A stretch of 64,000 nt of DNA from Gracilariopsis chorda (taxonomy: Eukaryota > Rhodophyta > Florideophyceae > Gracilariales > Gracilariaceae), in contig NBIV01000138.1 of the NCBI GenBank assembly GCA_003194525.1, positions 62,001 through 126,000 of the forward strand, written 5' to 3'. The notes below the pieces were generated by a model. The model was not told the origin of the DNA. It ran no database searches and worked only from the letters and a program-made list of their open reading frames with translations. Shown here piece after piece: positions 1-11,185 of this stretch. Numbering within the stretch: the first letter of the stretch is position 1; the number at the start of each line of letters is the position of its first letter. The position numbers were made by a program, and so were the translations under genes.

Positions 1-178
1 TTCCAAAACCACTCATTATTCAGAACAGCTCATTTGAAGCCGCTCTGGGCAGTGCTGTTGGTGCAAGTTCATACAAACCGCAATCAGAAATTCATAGATA
101 CCACCATATGTGATCGCACAACAAGCGCGCATGCCGAGCGGTGTGGAGTTGCACTGGCCATGTATGTGCACTTAAATC

Positions 179-418
179 GTGCTGAGAGCTAACGAACATT
201 TAAAGAACAAAGTTATCATCATGAAGGCAACACTCCGTGAGAATCATGCTGAGAAAGAGAAACTTTCTGAACAGATATCTACTTTCGAAGTCAAGCTCAC
301 CAACTGTTGGGGTTTGGAAGAAAGTATTTGCAGGCTTGGGATGGTTTCGAACAAGCTGGAGGGTTTGACCGGCAATCTGGAAAACAATGGTTCAAAACTG
401 AACAATGGCACACACTAG
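179..418 (+). CDS. hypothetical short coiled-coil ORF
   Basis: This 79-codon reading frame is rich in Glu, Lys and Leu in its first half (around KATLRENHAEKEKLSEQIS), which suggests a short coiled coil. I recognise no family. It stands alone at the window edge, with stops close behind it and no obvious partner. It may be a piece of a larger decayed gene or of a transposon gag-like protein. The call rests only on composition. Confidence 0.22.
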   Translation: MLRANEHLKNKVIIMKATLRENHAEKEKLSEQISTFEVKLTNCWGLEESICRLGMVSNKLEGLTGNLENNGSKLNNGTH

Positions 419-447
419 GTATGAGTGTCTTCCGTCCTCGTTGTCCT

Positions 448-645
448 GCCGCTGTCTACTTCGATGATCTGGGGTTTATGTGATCGCTTGCAGTTCTACT
501 TGGTCTGGTTCGCGCTGTTGCTCGCCTCTGTCGCCGCTGTGAACCTTTTCTGGTGTTCTACTTGGTCTCGCTTCCCGCTCTGGTTCGCCGCTGTCTACTT
601 TAGTGGTGTAGTCTTTGTGTGATTGTTCGCAGCTCTATTCAAACG
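448..645. repeat. imperfect tandem repeat, about 139-bp period, 1.4 copies
   Basis: The stretch beginning GCCGCTGTCTACTT at 448 returns at 587 in a diverged form. Between the two, a second internal repeat has TTCTACTTGGTCT near 492 and again near 555. No protein is supported here. It reads as an old, diverged short tandem duplication. Confidence 0.45.
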
Positions 646-2253
646 AATGTTAATGCTTGGTCAAATAGCAGCTGTAGAGCTCGGAAACATCAAGGGGGTG
701 AATAAGAGTTTGGAAGCGCTCTGTACACGAGCGAATAATGGGAGAACTGTTCGAGACGTCGTTTTATTATTGCAAAGCTTTGATGATGCTTAAGAAAATT
801 ACGAGCTTCAAGATCTCGAAACGGCTAGCCGGTGATGATGGAGCCAAATCTCGTGGACAGAGCCGTCGTTGTGACCTTTACATCCTTTTGGCAAAGCTTT
901 ATGTCGTATGAATTAACTACTCGTGACCTTTGTTTGCATATCTTTCGGTACAACATTTACTTCAAATGAGTGCTACGACCCAGCGATTCTCGTTCAACTG
1001 CAACAACTGCGCATCATGGTTCGCTATTGTACAGATAGCGTTATGCTCCTATTATCCTACGTTTACGACCCCAGCACATCACATACCCATCCTTTCCTGC
1101 AACGAAACCTTGCTGTACTCCTCCAAACGGCATGGCACTGACTTCGCTACCACAACCAAGTCCTGAACACAAACACGCTCGCGAATGCGTTTCCACAGAA
1201 AGTTGCATATATCCCGTTCAGAAACGCATATCAATCCACTGCGCTCACACCTGTTTCTTGCCTTCGCAACGCACCGCCTACAATTTCTTCCGCGCCCGTA
1301 CCAAAACTGTTGATTCGGTGTGGTTCTGCTCTACAATAGAAGCTGTGGTCAACGCTGCATGCGTATCGGTCTCAGAAACAGATCATGCTGATGAACTGTT
1401 GAGCTTTGATTGTTGCAGACCACCGTCGGTAAAGTCTCTTACGCGTCAAATTCAGCTGAACTGAACGTCAATTAACACTAACCTCAAGACCTCTGCAGCC
1501 ATATTATGAGCTGGGGAGTCCAATATCCACATCACGCGAGCATCAGCGAGCAAGTCACACGACGGACGTAAAGAGCATGGTACAAGGACCACATACTTAC
1601 CATGTCAGGACAGTTCCTTGCACAACTCGGAAAAGTGGAAGGTTCATGCTTGTGGTCCAGTCGCCATGCAAACGAATTCCACACCACATTATTAGGCGCT
1701 TCAAACGATATTCTCTGCCTCATGTTGCAGATCAGTGCTTGTGTATGAGTGTGCATATTGAGATGCTTAGATTTCGGATGCAACTCTCAGTTAGTTACGT
1801 CGCTGTGCCACCCATCCCTGTGACATTCTCCGAGAAGAATTTCGGCCTGTATCCGTGACAATATATGCTCACATTAATGGGACAAGTACCCCGAACTCAA
1901 TCCCATGTCTCTCTCCATTTCTGCCGTCATGCAACAAGCACTGTTCCATACTATGATTCAATTTCGAGCACAACTGTGGTCCTTGTGCTCAAAACGTGAT
2001 TCTAACGTCCGCAATTATCTGTATCGTGAACCATGCCGTACCATCACCATCATGGTATGTCAATCACGGTTCATTCTCTGCTATAACGATCCTTACTGTT
2101 CCTTCAAATTGGAGTCACGTCTCTACCAACGTGCTCGTCGACTTAGGTACAGGTTCTCGGCGGGTGCTCCGCATTGCACTCATCCCAAACGAGTACCGAC
2201 CACCTCTCACTCTGCTGTGCATTCCAAAGCGACCTTTGCAGAACGATTGGCTT
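646..2253. other. no recognisable gene
   Basis: Short frames occur on both strands, but none has a recognisable motif, a long uninterrupted extent or consistent composition. A plus-strand frame at about 1996-2289 is the most protein-like, yet matches nothing I know. I see no RNA gene and no strong repeat. It is probably decayed sequence flanking the ATPase relic. Confidence 0.4.
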
Positions 2254-4263
2254 TCACACGTTTGTGATTGGCTTGCAAAACGGGCCTGACAGGCCAGTCA
2301 TGCGATCCCCCTTTCTTTCCCACCCCGATACGTCTTCAGCAAGGATCAATGAGAACACGGGAAACATTGTAAACACAGTCGCATATCCAACCAGGATCCA
2401 CCCAGAGTAAACGCTGACGGCTGCGTAGAAAAACAGAGCGCAGTACACAGTCTGAATGATGGATATAATAAGAACACGATGAATAACAAACTGCGCCAGT
2501 CTTGCAGATCGTCTGTAAAAGCTTCGGCCATGCCATAGTAGAAGTCGAGTTAGGTGGCAAAATGATGTTACACTGAAGTCAGCGGCTAATGAAGCCTGCA
2601 TTCCCTCCGTTCCTGGAATTCCAATGCCAGCATGCGCTTGTTGAATCATTCCGACAACATTACCTCCGTCGCCAATCGCAACTGCTCTCTTACCCAGTTG
2701 CTTTTGAAGCAGCTCCACCACCGTAGCTTTTTGAGTTGGCGAACATTGACATGACACGGCAGAAGGAGCTGTTGCCGCAAGCTCGATGAATTCCTCCGGA
2801 AACATATCAAGCAAAATCTGAAGCGATGATCCATCAATCACGAGCACGTCTGAACCTGATTCCCGCCGAAATCGAGAGAGCGCTCTGCTGGCTTCATTCC
2901 GGCTCTTAAGGCCTGCTACTCTGAAAATGCCCTGAGACCGTTCGGCTAGTCTAGACGCGATGGCGATACAAGTAGCAGTTTCCACCTTGTCTCCTGTTAA
3001 CATCCACACTCGGATTACGGTATGACGTAGCCTCTCATGCGTTTCCCGGACATTACGCTGCAGCTTGTCCTCCACACCGGTCGATGCCAACAAAGTCATA
3101 TCGTGTTCAACATCGCTCTGAACTGCTGCCATAGATTCCGTTCAATTCAGCGAAGACGTCCTGGCCGTCTGCCACTTCTCAGAAGAAGAAGCGTACTCTG
3201 CGACAGACAAGTCGCGTTTTGCATACACGAGGTTTCGCAAACCTTCCCTTACCAAGTTGCCACACTCTCCTCATCAAGCCAGTCATTGTATCGTACCTTT
3301 CGCGACATTACGGTATCCGCCCCTTTAACATAAAGGGTGATGTTCTTTGACTGCTGGTTTTGCACAATCACACCCATTCGCGTCGCTTCGGAGGTGAAAG
3401 GGAATTCGGCGAGGATATCGTAGCTTAGTTCAAAGTCACCCGGTACTCTGAGCACAACGCGGTTGATGGAGCGTTCTCTCAGGATTAACCCAACGGATTC
3501 GGCGAATTTGACCAAGGCAACTTCGTCTGGACTTGCTGCTTGGAGCGTTGGTTCGCCGCCATCTTCGACGGGAGTAACGGTATGAGCGAGTGCGACTGCA
3601 AGGAGAGCTTCTTGCACTTGTTTCTGTGCTCTTCGGCTGGAGGTCGATTCTCTTGACCTAATAGGCGCAATTGAATTGGATAAAACAGTATCCACTGTCA
3701 TTTGAACACTTTGGTTGTCCGTAGGGACAGATCCCGACGATTATACGTCAAGCAAAGTGCGATCCTGTTGAAACGCTGAGCGTGCATATTGGTAAATATC
3801 CTCCAAAGATTCCCTGGCAAACAGCATGGTGACGAGGTGTAGTTTCTTGAAAGACATTTCGTTTTGAGTTAAGAGTGCATGTCTTGTCGGTCAAGAGGTA
3901 CTCAATACGACCAGGTTCCTCGGGAAGATTCGAATTGCGCACCTTGCACCAAGGCATACGGGAGTTATCATTCTCAATGAACGTTGTGTACGCAATCTTG
4001 GCCATATCCAGATTGACACGCATTGAAATAGGAATGATGGCCGACAGCAGCAAGAAGTAGCGGAAAACGTACAAGATCCATTGGCCGTTAAAACCTCTGA
4101 AGCCAGTTAGCAAAGCAGAAAGAGAAAACAACAGCATGAAAAGCATTTTGGAGGCTCGGTTGACCTCAAGATCAAGCTTGCCAACCTTGCTCTGCGGTGT
4201 GGATGTATTGAGCAGAGCACGGGTGTCATTGCCATTGTACACAACAGTTTCCCAACGGCACAA
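2254..4263 (-). pseudogene. P4-type ATPase (lipid flippase) of the NEO1/ATP9A class, decayed and truncated at both ends
   Basis: P4-ATPases flip phospholipids across Golgi and endosomal membranes. Reading the minus strand from 4263, one sees VVYNGNDTRALLNTS, membrane segments 3-4 with PISMRVNLDMAK, the phosphorylation site, the nucleotide domain (LQAASPDEVALVKFAESVG; FPFTSEATRMGVIV; YVKGAD), the MLTGDK motif, the hinge and two more membrane segments (LLLWHGRSFYRRSA). Lesions are many: the catalytic DKTGT reads DKTCT; there is an extra base near 3869, a TAA at 3741-3743, a one-base loss near 3247, an in-frame TGA just before the 3132 ATG, and the hinge GDGGNDV reads GDGGNVV. The actuator domain is missing, and the C-terminus leaves the family after FSLILAEDV. 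Family knowledge places the GRIEYLL and PVFSLIL contexts in the NEO1/ATP9 class; loss of function is inferred from the lesions. Confidence 0.92.
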
Positions 4264-5027
4264 CGCGCGGCGCTAGCATGGGCGCATTGGACGACGACTG
4301 CGAAGCAGACGCAGTCAAACGCAAGTAGCGGCGCTCCCAAGCAGGACTGAGTGGATGTAAGGCTCGAAAGATGCACGAAGGCGACGCAGTCGCGGCAGCG
4401 GTGGACGACGTAAAGAGCGGTAACTCATCCTGTTGCATGGGTTGGAACGACGCGACGAACAAGCGCAACGCAGCGGCGATGATCGACGACGCAGCACGGT
4501 TGACGACACGCACAGATCAGCGTGAGACGATGGCGCGCACATATGGACGGAGGGAAACGCTGCTGCCGCGCGTATGCAAACGTTGACGCAGCGGCTGTGC
4601 GTGTGCGCCTTCTTTTTGATTTGAGTGTGGGAGCGTACACCGACGCCACAAGGCCAACCGACACGCCTCCAGCGCCATGACGGTGCGCAGATGCGGTGCG
4701 GCTGCGCCGTGCCGCGTCAGGCGCGCGGCTGCCGCGCTTCAAAAGGCCGTGTGGCGTGGCCTGTTTCGCTGCTCGCAGTCGTGTCGCGTCGTTCTCGCCG
4801 ACGTTCGCCGCCGCGCCGTCGCGCCCCGAAAGACCCCCCGGTACGGCATCCACGCCGCTGGCCCGTCTGTCAAATGCTCGAGAAGGAGTGCGTGGAGTTT
4901 TCTCGTCCCGTCTCCCCCCCCCCTACTGCGCGTTACCGGTGCGCTGCTCTTCGACCTCATATAGGTAGCGTTTGTTTCCTTTCCTGCCGCTGCGTTTGTC
5001 ACGCTTCCGGAGACTGCACAGAGAGCG
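4264..5027. other. GC-rich gene-free stretch between divergent relics
   Basis: The ATPase similarity stops abruptly near 4255. The next 700 bp are GC-rich, with many CpG steps and a run of nine C residues near 4914. Several overlapping frames on both strands are arginine-rich and read as by-products of composition. It may be the remains of a promoter for the VPS33 copy that follows, but no site can be named. Confidence 0.4.
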
Positions 5028-7118
5028 TTGGAGTCGGATGCACGTCTGTCGTTTGCTTCCGCTTTGTCGTCGTTGCCGGGTGGTAAGGCTTTGTTGGTCG
5101 ATCCGTTGTTGTATGACAACCATCTTTCGCTTGCGCGTCCGCTTGAGTTGTTTGCGGACGCTGCCTTCTTGCCTGAGCATGGCATTCGTGCCCATTCAGG
5201 CGTTGCCTAGTTTCGCCATGAACAAGGCGCTTGCACAGCCTTCGGTTGGGGCTCTCGTCCGTGCTGTCAATGCTGCTGCCGCACGTCACATCGTGCAACT
5301 CATTCTTTCTGCGCGACAAGCCACAGTGTCCGCTCAGCTTGCGTCCACGTCGACAGATCCGCCCACTGCTCCTTCTGCCCCCACAAAGTTTCTGGTTCTT
5401 ACCACCCCGCGTCGGTCAAAGATTGTTGAGAAGATCTTTAAGCGTGCTTCGCTGTCGGATATTCAAATATCTGTGCTTCCGTTTGGCTTTCTTCCGTTTG
5501 ATGCTAACCTCGTCACTTTGAATTGGCTGCAAGCGTTCCTTCAAATCGTTCTTGATGGCGACAACTCCGCCATCCTGGCAACCGCCGCTGGCTTTTCGTC
5601 CATGCCCACCGCCTTGAATCTCGAGTTTGCCACCATTCGTTCGGCTGGAGCTGCTGCAGCTGCCGTTGCGGAGGAACTGCTTGAGACTCACGGTCAAATG
5701 TACAGCGTCAACCGTCATCACTCTGACTCACTCTCGTCTTCCGTTCAATCCTCTCCTGCCGTATCCACTCGCCATATGACCGCTTCAGCCTTTGCAGCTC
5801 ATCACAACTTCTCACTGCTTGACGTCAAGTCTGCCCCGGCCAATTTGCAGCCCGCTAGACCCAAATACGATTCGCAAATGCCTACACTTGCTCAAGTTGT
5901 CGACATATCTTCAAAACGTCGCGCTGTCAATCTCTTCATGGTTGATAATGGCTGTGATCTTCTTAGCCCGCTTCTTAATCAAGGGACATACGAAGGTTTA
6001 CTAAATGAAGCCATCGGGCTTCACAACAACATTATTGACCTTCCTATCTCGTCCATCATCTCTGGAATGCTATGGAACTCTTGCGATCCAAGAGCAATAC
6101 GCCTGTCACCACAGTCGCCGCCTGCAAACGCCTTCGAGCAGATATCAACCCCGTCTTTGGTCAACTGCGCGATCTCTCATTTTCCGCAGCGTTTAACAAA
6201 ATCGGCACCGTGGCAAACTCGTTGCAAGAGTACTATGACGCTCGCCCAAATCGAGAAACGTCCGAAATGGGAGAGCTTCAAACCTGGATGCAGGGTTTAC
6301 AAGGTGCTACATCGGATCATTCTCTGGCTGTGACTCATACTGCTCTGGGCTATGAGGTTGCTGCCAGAACCTTCAACTCCTACGACGTTCGGCAACGCTT
6401 TGAAATGGAACGTGAAATGATTGAGGATGGAAATGCCACTCCCAGATGTACCTGCGTAACCGATGTCATTGCGCGAGGGGAGAGCCTTAGTCATGTACTC
6501 CGTCTCTGCTGTTTGTGGAGCGCAACTACCTCAGGAATTGACAGTGATGACTTTGACTGTGATCGGAAAGAGATTTTAGCCATATTTGGGTTAGGAGTGA
6601 TGCCACTCTTGGCAAACTTGGAAAGAGCTGGGCGTCTCGTCAGATCATTGCGAGAGCCACCAAGGAATAATCTTGGATGGATCTTTCCAAGCTTTGGGGG
6701 TGGACATATGGAGCGGTATATACCAAGCGAGACGGGGTCTACTACCGGTAGCGTGCGAAGCTTTACAACAACAGCAAGTGATGAATCAAGACGCTCCCGC
6801 TCTCGCTCTGCTAAATCCTCGTGGCAGTTTGTGCGTCGAGCATTGCAGTTAGTCACCGAGCGTGATCAAGATCGACCAGCTAACCCTGGCACGCGGGCTG
6901 CCGTAGCAGCGGCGTATTCTGGGTACACACCGCTGAGCGTGCGACTCGTAGAAGCTGGTTTATGCGAAGAGGGTTGGGGTTCCCTTCCCCATATTCTATG
7001 TCATATGTCTCTTTTGTTCCCAGAACACGCTACATTGGAACATCGCCGTGAAGAGATTTGTCGGGAAGAAGACGGAATTGATGCAGTGATTGTCTTTGTG
7101 GGAGGCATAACCAGAGCC
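5028..7118 (+). pseudogene. VPS33: VPS33-like Sec1/Munc18 protein, frameshifted, lacking its C-terminal end
   Basis: VPS33 is the SM-family subunit of the HOPS and CORVET tethering complexes that drive SNARE fusion at endosomes and the vacuole. The first part (GGKALLVDP ... FLPEHGI) has only a TTG at 5028, because no ATG lies in that frame after the TAG at 4962. A frameshift near 5200 leads into the frame with FLVLTTPRRSKIVEKIF, FLQIVLDGD and VNLFMVDNGCDLLSPLL with TYEGLLNEAIGL. A second shift near 6070-6140 leads to QLRDLSFSA, EILAIFGLGVMPLLANLERAG, YSGYTPLSVRLVE and VIVFVGGIT. These blocks follow the VPS33 order and suit it better than VPS45 or SLY1. The final conserved block is cut after VGGIT and the frame passes directly into a phosphatase. 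It is probably a non-functional copy. Confidence 0.85.
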
Positions 7119-8024
7119 AAGCGTATCGTAGCCATCGGCGACGTTCATGGTGATTTCAAGGCCTTTCGTACCGCTTTGCGCTACCCTGATATACTCGACA
7201 GAAATGAAGTAGATTGGAGGTGAAACCGTGCTCGTACAAGTAGGAGATCTGCTAGATCGTGGAAATCATGAGCGTGCTGTGTATCGTATCTTGTTTAAGT
7301 TACGGGACACTGCACCTCAATCAGGTGGAGCTGTTCACATTCTTCTCGGAAATCATGAGGTCATGAATGCGCGCATGGATTTCCGATACGTATCAAGAGT
7401 ACTGTTTGATGATTTTCGCGGCGTTCGCAGTGGTCTTACGTTTCCACCGAGTCAAGTCCAAGCTATTCGATCGTTGGAACCTTTCAAACGAGCTCGCGCC
7501 TTAGCATTTGCTCCGGGAGGATCGTTAGCTGTTGAATTAGCACATCGTGCCCATTTAGCGGTTATAGTCGGAGATAACGTCTTTGTTCATGCCGGTCTAA
7601 AAAAAGAGCATCTCCTGGATAACATAACTCCTGGCAAAGGCTCTGATAATGCTATCAACAGAGTAAATGAACGCACGAGAACATTTCTGATGGGCATGGG
7701 TTCCCTTCCACAGGCTCTACGGGGAAGTGGCAGTCCAATATGGATGCAAGACTACTCAAGTCCTCCAAGACCAGACGCAAAAGCGAGATGTGCCTGATGG
7801 TGAAGGATACGCTCAAGTTGTTACGTGCGAAACGTATGATTGTGGGTCATAAAACACAACTGCAAGGGATCAACTCGGCTTGTGATGGAAGAGTTCGGAG
7901 AATTGACACCGGTATGAGTGCTATATTCGGTGGCGTTCCAGAGGCCTTTGAGATCAATGGCAACGGACAAGTTCGAGTATATGCACCGAACGGGGTAGTT
8001 GATGGTTCTGAGCGGCTCAGGTGA
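7119..8024 (+). pseudogene. Shewanella-like (SLP) PPP-type phosphatase, frameshifted, joined in frame to the VPS33 relic
   Basis: SLP phosphatases are metal-dependent PPP-family enzymes found in bacteria, plants, algae and some protists. The metal-binding motifs are present in order: GDVHGD (from about 7138), GDLLDRG (7243), LLGNHEVMN (7348), then VFVHAGL, SPIWMQDYSSP, RMIVGHKTQ and RIDTGMSAIFGG. One frameshift lies near 7223, between NEVDW and GGETVLVQ. Another lies near 7790, between KARC and LMVKDTLKLL. The usual Thr after VGH is Lys. The N-terminal targeting region is missing, and the first residue follows the VPS33 VGGIT motif without a break in frame. The motifs make the family assignment firm. 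The two shifts make it a pseudogene unless unseen introns correct them, and the frames abut too closely for that. Confidence 0.88.
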
Positions 8025-8029
8025 TTCAA

Positions 8030-9966
8030 GAAGTTTTGTTTATGCTGGAGGATCTTCGCTACTCTTCGAAGAAGAACTGCTTCGAATCGGGAGCATAATC
8101 AGTTTTAAGGGCCTTCCAGGCCTCAGTCCTTTCAGAATGCATTGGATCATTACAAGAGTCCTTTAGACAGCAGATTATTCTACGATGGGTTACAGGAAAG
8201 CGATGCCAAGCTGGTCTGGCCTTTCAGCGTGCCGAAACGGTCCACATGCGCCCTTGAAATAGATGCAATTCCGTCACAGATTATGAATGCAGTGCCTGAG
8301 AAACAGGAGGTTTACAACTTTACGTCACGAGCTATAGCGGTGCTGTGGGAGGAAGAGCGACTGCGAACTGGAAGCTATCCAGAAAGGAAAAGACCACGAG
8401 AGAGAGCTGTGAAAGCTGGTGCTCATCTCACCGATGATTTTATGAAAGAGCGACTGAGGGAGGTACTCAAAGCACCAGCTGGTGTTTCGCAACATGAATT
8501 GCTTTCGAATTCTGACGGGTCAGAAAAAACAACTGCTGCGGGGGACCGTCTTGAGGAACAGTTTGATGATGTTTTGAAGTATCTTGACGCGTCAGGCTCA
8601 GCCCAGACGGACGAAGATGATATCATTCAGTTTAACGATGACCCCAACTACGATGATTTTGGCATCAATGCTCAGGAGGATCTTGCTTACGGAGATGATG
8701 AACAAGACGTTTTGGAAGAGCATCATTCTATAGAGCGAACATGGGCGGACATTGCTGCCTGTACTCAGATCAAATCTCTCGAGGTAAAGATTCGTGGTAC
8801 TCCGCAACAAGAGCAACCGACATCAACTGAACGAACGTTGACCGAACATCTTGGGGAATATGTGCCGAATGGGATCAGTCTCGTAGCAGATTCTTATCAA
8901 GCTGCATGCAGTGGCGGTATGGTTGATGCACAAGAGGCCGAAATGGAAGAAACTAGACATGATGCGGGGCTTTTAAAGTCGCCATAAAAAAAAAGATGCA
9001 ATTCGAATCCGACATCCTTGGAAAGGATCAACAAGCAAGCCTGTTACCACCGAGGACGTCGAAATCGCTTCGTTTGGAGATGAAGCAGAGAGAGAAGAGC
9101 AGAGCCCCAAGGTTTTGGCACCGAACGCAGCCTTGAAATCTGAAGACTCTCTCCAAGTATCTACTCCCCACGTCGACCAGCTTTCACTACGGTATGACAA
9201 AGAAACAAGTAAAGTTTACAACAATTCTGAGGTTCATCACGTTCTGCGACCCTCAGTAAGACCTCCGACGGTTGTAGACCCCGATCAAGCTTTCTTCGCA
9301 TCTAACGCGTTCCGCATCAAGTACAAGACCCCATTCTACGGAGAACAAGACGACGAACAAAAGGCCGACTATGTTTTCGCCGGCAGAAGGATTCCAGTTG
9401 GAGAAGCTGGTGCTAGAGGATATTTACCGTTCCCTTCAAGTATAGAAAAGGAAGTTCCAACACCAGCGGAAGTCCTTCCCCGTATCGTTTGTCCAGTTAA
9501 AAAGCCTCCCACACTTTCAGAGCTGCAGATAGCAATTGTGCATGATAACAGCGATGCCCAAGGTTCCCGGCATCGGCGCAGGGTCGACATTGATTCTGCT
9601 GGGCGACAGGTGAGGAAAATCAGCACCATAACATCACTGTGAGAACTCAAAGACACTCAGAGCAATATCTTTGCAGGTAATACAACTTCGGAGAAGGACT
9701 TGGCCAAAATCTTGAGTGAAAGCGAAGATTCAGCTGACGAACTTCCATCTAGCAATCGCGGAGACACCGGAATTGCAACCTCGCTGGAGGAACAGAAAAA
9801 CTCCTTGGTATTCAACAGACCTCCACCCCCAAAATACGACGAGGCTTACCAATTCACGGTTCAGAGTCAGCATCGTAGTACCGAAAGTACGTTGATTATG
9901 TATTCAATGAAACACGACGCAATGACAGCCGATGGCGATCCTAACCTGAGAAGGTTAATACCATGA
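8030..9966 (+). pseudogene. REV3: DNA polymerase zeta catalytic subunit (REV3) N-terminal region, decayed
   Basis: REV3 is the translesion B-family polymerase. The segment from 8142 has a block STCALEIDAIPSQIMN followed by AIAVLWEEERLR, which matches the REV3-specific pattern of Cys-Glu-Asp ... Ile-Asn and a Trp-Glu-Asp-Glu block before a long acidic linker. A second region (VLRPSVRPPTVVDPD ... KTPFYG ... AGRRIPV) resembles the REV3 stretch with Pro-Pro and Pro-Phe-Tyr. A third (near 9889) faintly resembles the start of the exonuclease domain. The frame changes at a run of nine A residues (8985-8994), and there are in-frame TGA codons at 9640 and 9964. The catalytic polymerase domain is absent. 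The assignment rests on remembered family patterns and is moderate. Confidence 0.55.
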
Positions 9967-10075
9967 CAGGAAGAGGATACTCAAACAGAACGAACTCTGA
10001 TGTGGCAGGTCCGTCTAGGGATCCTAGGCTAGATTCTGAAAAGAGAAATCGAACTGCTTCTGCCTCGCAATCGAT

Positions 10076-10543
10076 GTGAAAGTGGGAAACGCCATGACGC
10101 TCAGACACATTCCGGTTGGTCCCGCCTTGCACAATATCAAGCTGCAGCCTGGTCATGGCGCGCAGATGTGCCATTCGGCGGGTACTAGCGCGCGCGTACT
10201 GGAGCGCAATGAATCCAAAGGCTTGGCGCTTCTAAGGCTTCAGAGCAAGACGTAGCGACTGGTGATACTATCGTGTATGGTTTCTATTGGGCAGGTGAGC
10301 AACCCTGAGCACAAGAATCAGAGCTTCAGTAAGGCTGGTCGAATGAGGTGGAAGGACATTCGCCCTATTGTGCAGGGTGTTGCGATGAATCCGGTTGATC
10401 ATCCAAATGGTGGCGGTGAAGGGAAGAATACTGGTGGACGCCCTTCGGTTTCGAAATGGGGCAAACCGACCAAGGGCCATCGCACGAGGAACAAGCGAAA
10501 ACTTAGTGGCAAGTACATAGTGAAGCGCCGATTCGAGAAGTAA
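10076..10543 (+). pseudogene. bacterial/organellar-type ribosomal protein uL2, C-terminal half with an internal stop
   Basis: uL2 is the large-subunit protein next to the peptidyl transferase centre. The frame reads [12 protein letters not shown], then [30 protein letters not shown], a TAG at 10253-10255, then [57 protein letters not shown] and KYIVKRR. This is the organellar type, as shown by HPxGGGEG and SKWGKPTKG. The N-terminal RNA-binding domain is missing, and the internal stop replaces the residue before RLV. Without that stop, the 3' end (the HPNGGGEGK loop through IVKRR) would look normal. It is probably a relic of a nuclear gene for the mitochondrial protein. Confidence 0.9.
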
Positions 10544-10702
10544 ACACACCGAACGCATCAGCATTATTGGCACCACGGCAGGATGGGCTTTACGACTCGT
10601 TGCAATTTGTTCTGCATCCGAAAATCAACCCCATCAACACATCATGTTCTCGCGAAAATGTGCCGATGATCGACAGAAAGGATAGACCGCGTTCAACGGG
10701 AG

Positions 10703-10933
10703 GTGAACCTGTTCTCCATATACACGCACGCTTCCTGTTTATCCATCTTCATGGGGATCTTAAGTTCAATACTCCTCAGTCCCCTCGGGGTTTACGTTGG
10801 CGGCTTCTATTTATACGTCATGACAAATTCCATCGGCGAAAGGGCAGATTATCGCGTTTGGCGGACACTGCAGCGGGTGACACGTGAGGCAGAACTGAGG
10901 AAAGTTGCACCTGAACAGCTTGCTTCTCGGTGA
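10703..10933 (+). CDS. possible small membrane protein, unidentified
   Basis: The 76-residue frame has a hydrophobic segment (IFMGILSSILLSPLGVYVGG, about residues 15-34) followed by a charged tail (YRVWRTLQRVTREAELRKV). This is a plausible single-span membrane protein with a cytosolic helix. I do not recognise the family. The frame is open upstream of the ATG, so the start may be elsewhere. It lies between broken genes and may itself be the last exon or tail of a decayed gene. The frame at 10567-10887 overlaps it and is less protein-like. Confidence 0.35.
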   Translation: MNLFSIYTHASCLSIFMGILSSILLSPLGVYVGGFYLYVMTNSIGERADYRVWRTLQRVTREAELRKVAPEQLASR

Positions 10934-11185
10934 CGGATGAAAGTGGTGTGCTGAGCTTCAATCTTCATGTATGACCCACACTCACTGCACTTTTGCCGGC
11001 ACTGCACCGTTCTTAGATCCTTCTGGTGCACCGAAAAAACAGCTGTTGAAGTGCGTGGCAGTGCGCGCCGACAAAGAACGCGTTGTGTAAAATAATGCAA
11101 GCAACGAATTCAGAAGAAGAAGAAGAGAAGTATACTAGTAAAAAAACTCAAGAAGATGATAAGGAACTGACAAAAGGGGCAACAT

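Noticed and set aside
4972-5200. Start of the 453-codon frame as N-terminus of VPS33.
   Set aside because: The first 70 residues are Arg/Leu/Cys-rich and match nothing; the VPS33 N-terminus is in another frame over the same bases.
2254-10543. Frameshifts as plain sequencing errors at homopolymers (A9 at 8985, G run near 3247).
   Set aside because: Many lesions are substitutions, some destroy catalytic residues, and the gene island at 34.9-46.6 kb has none.
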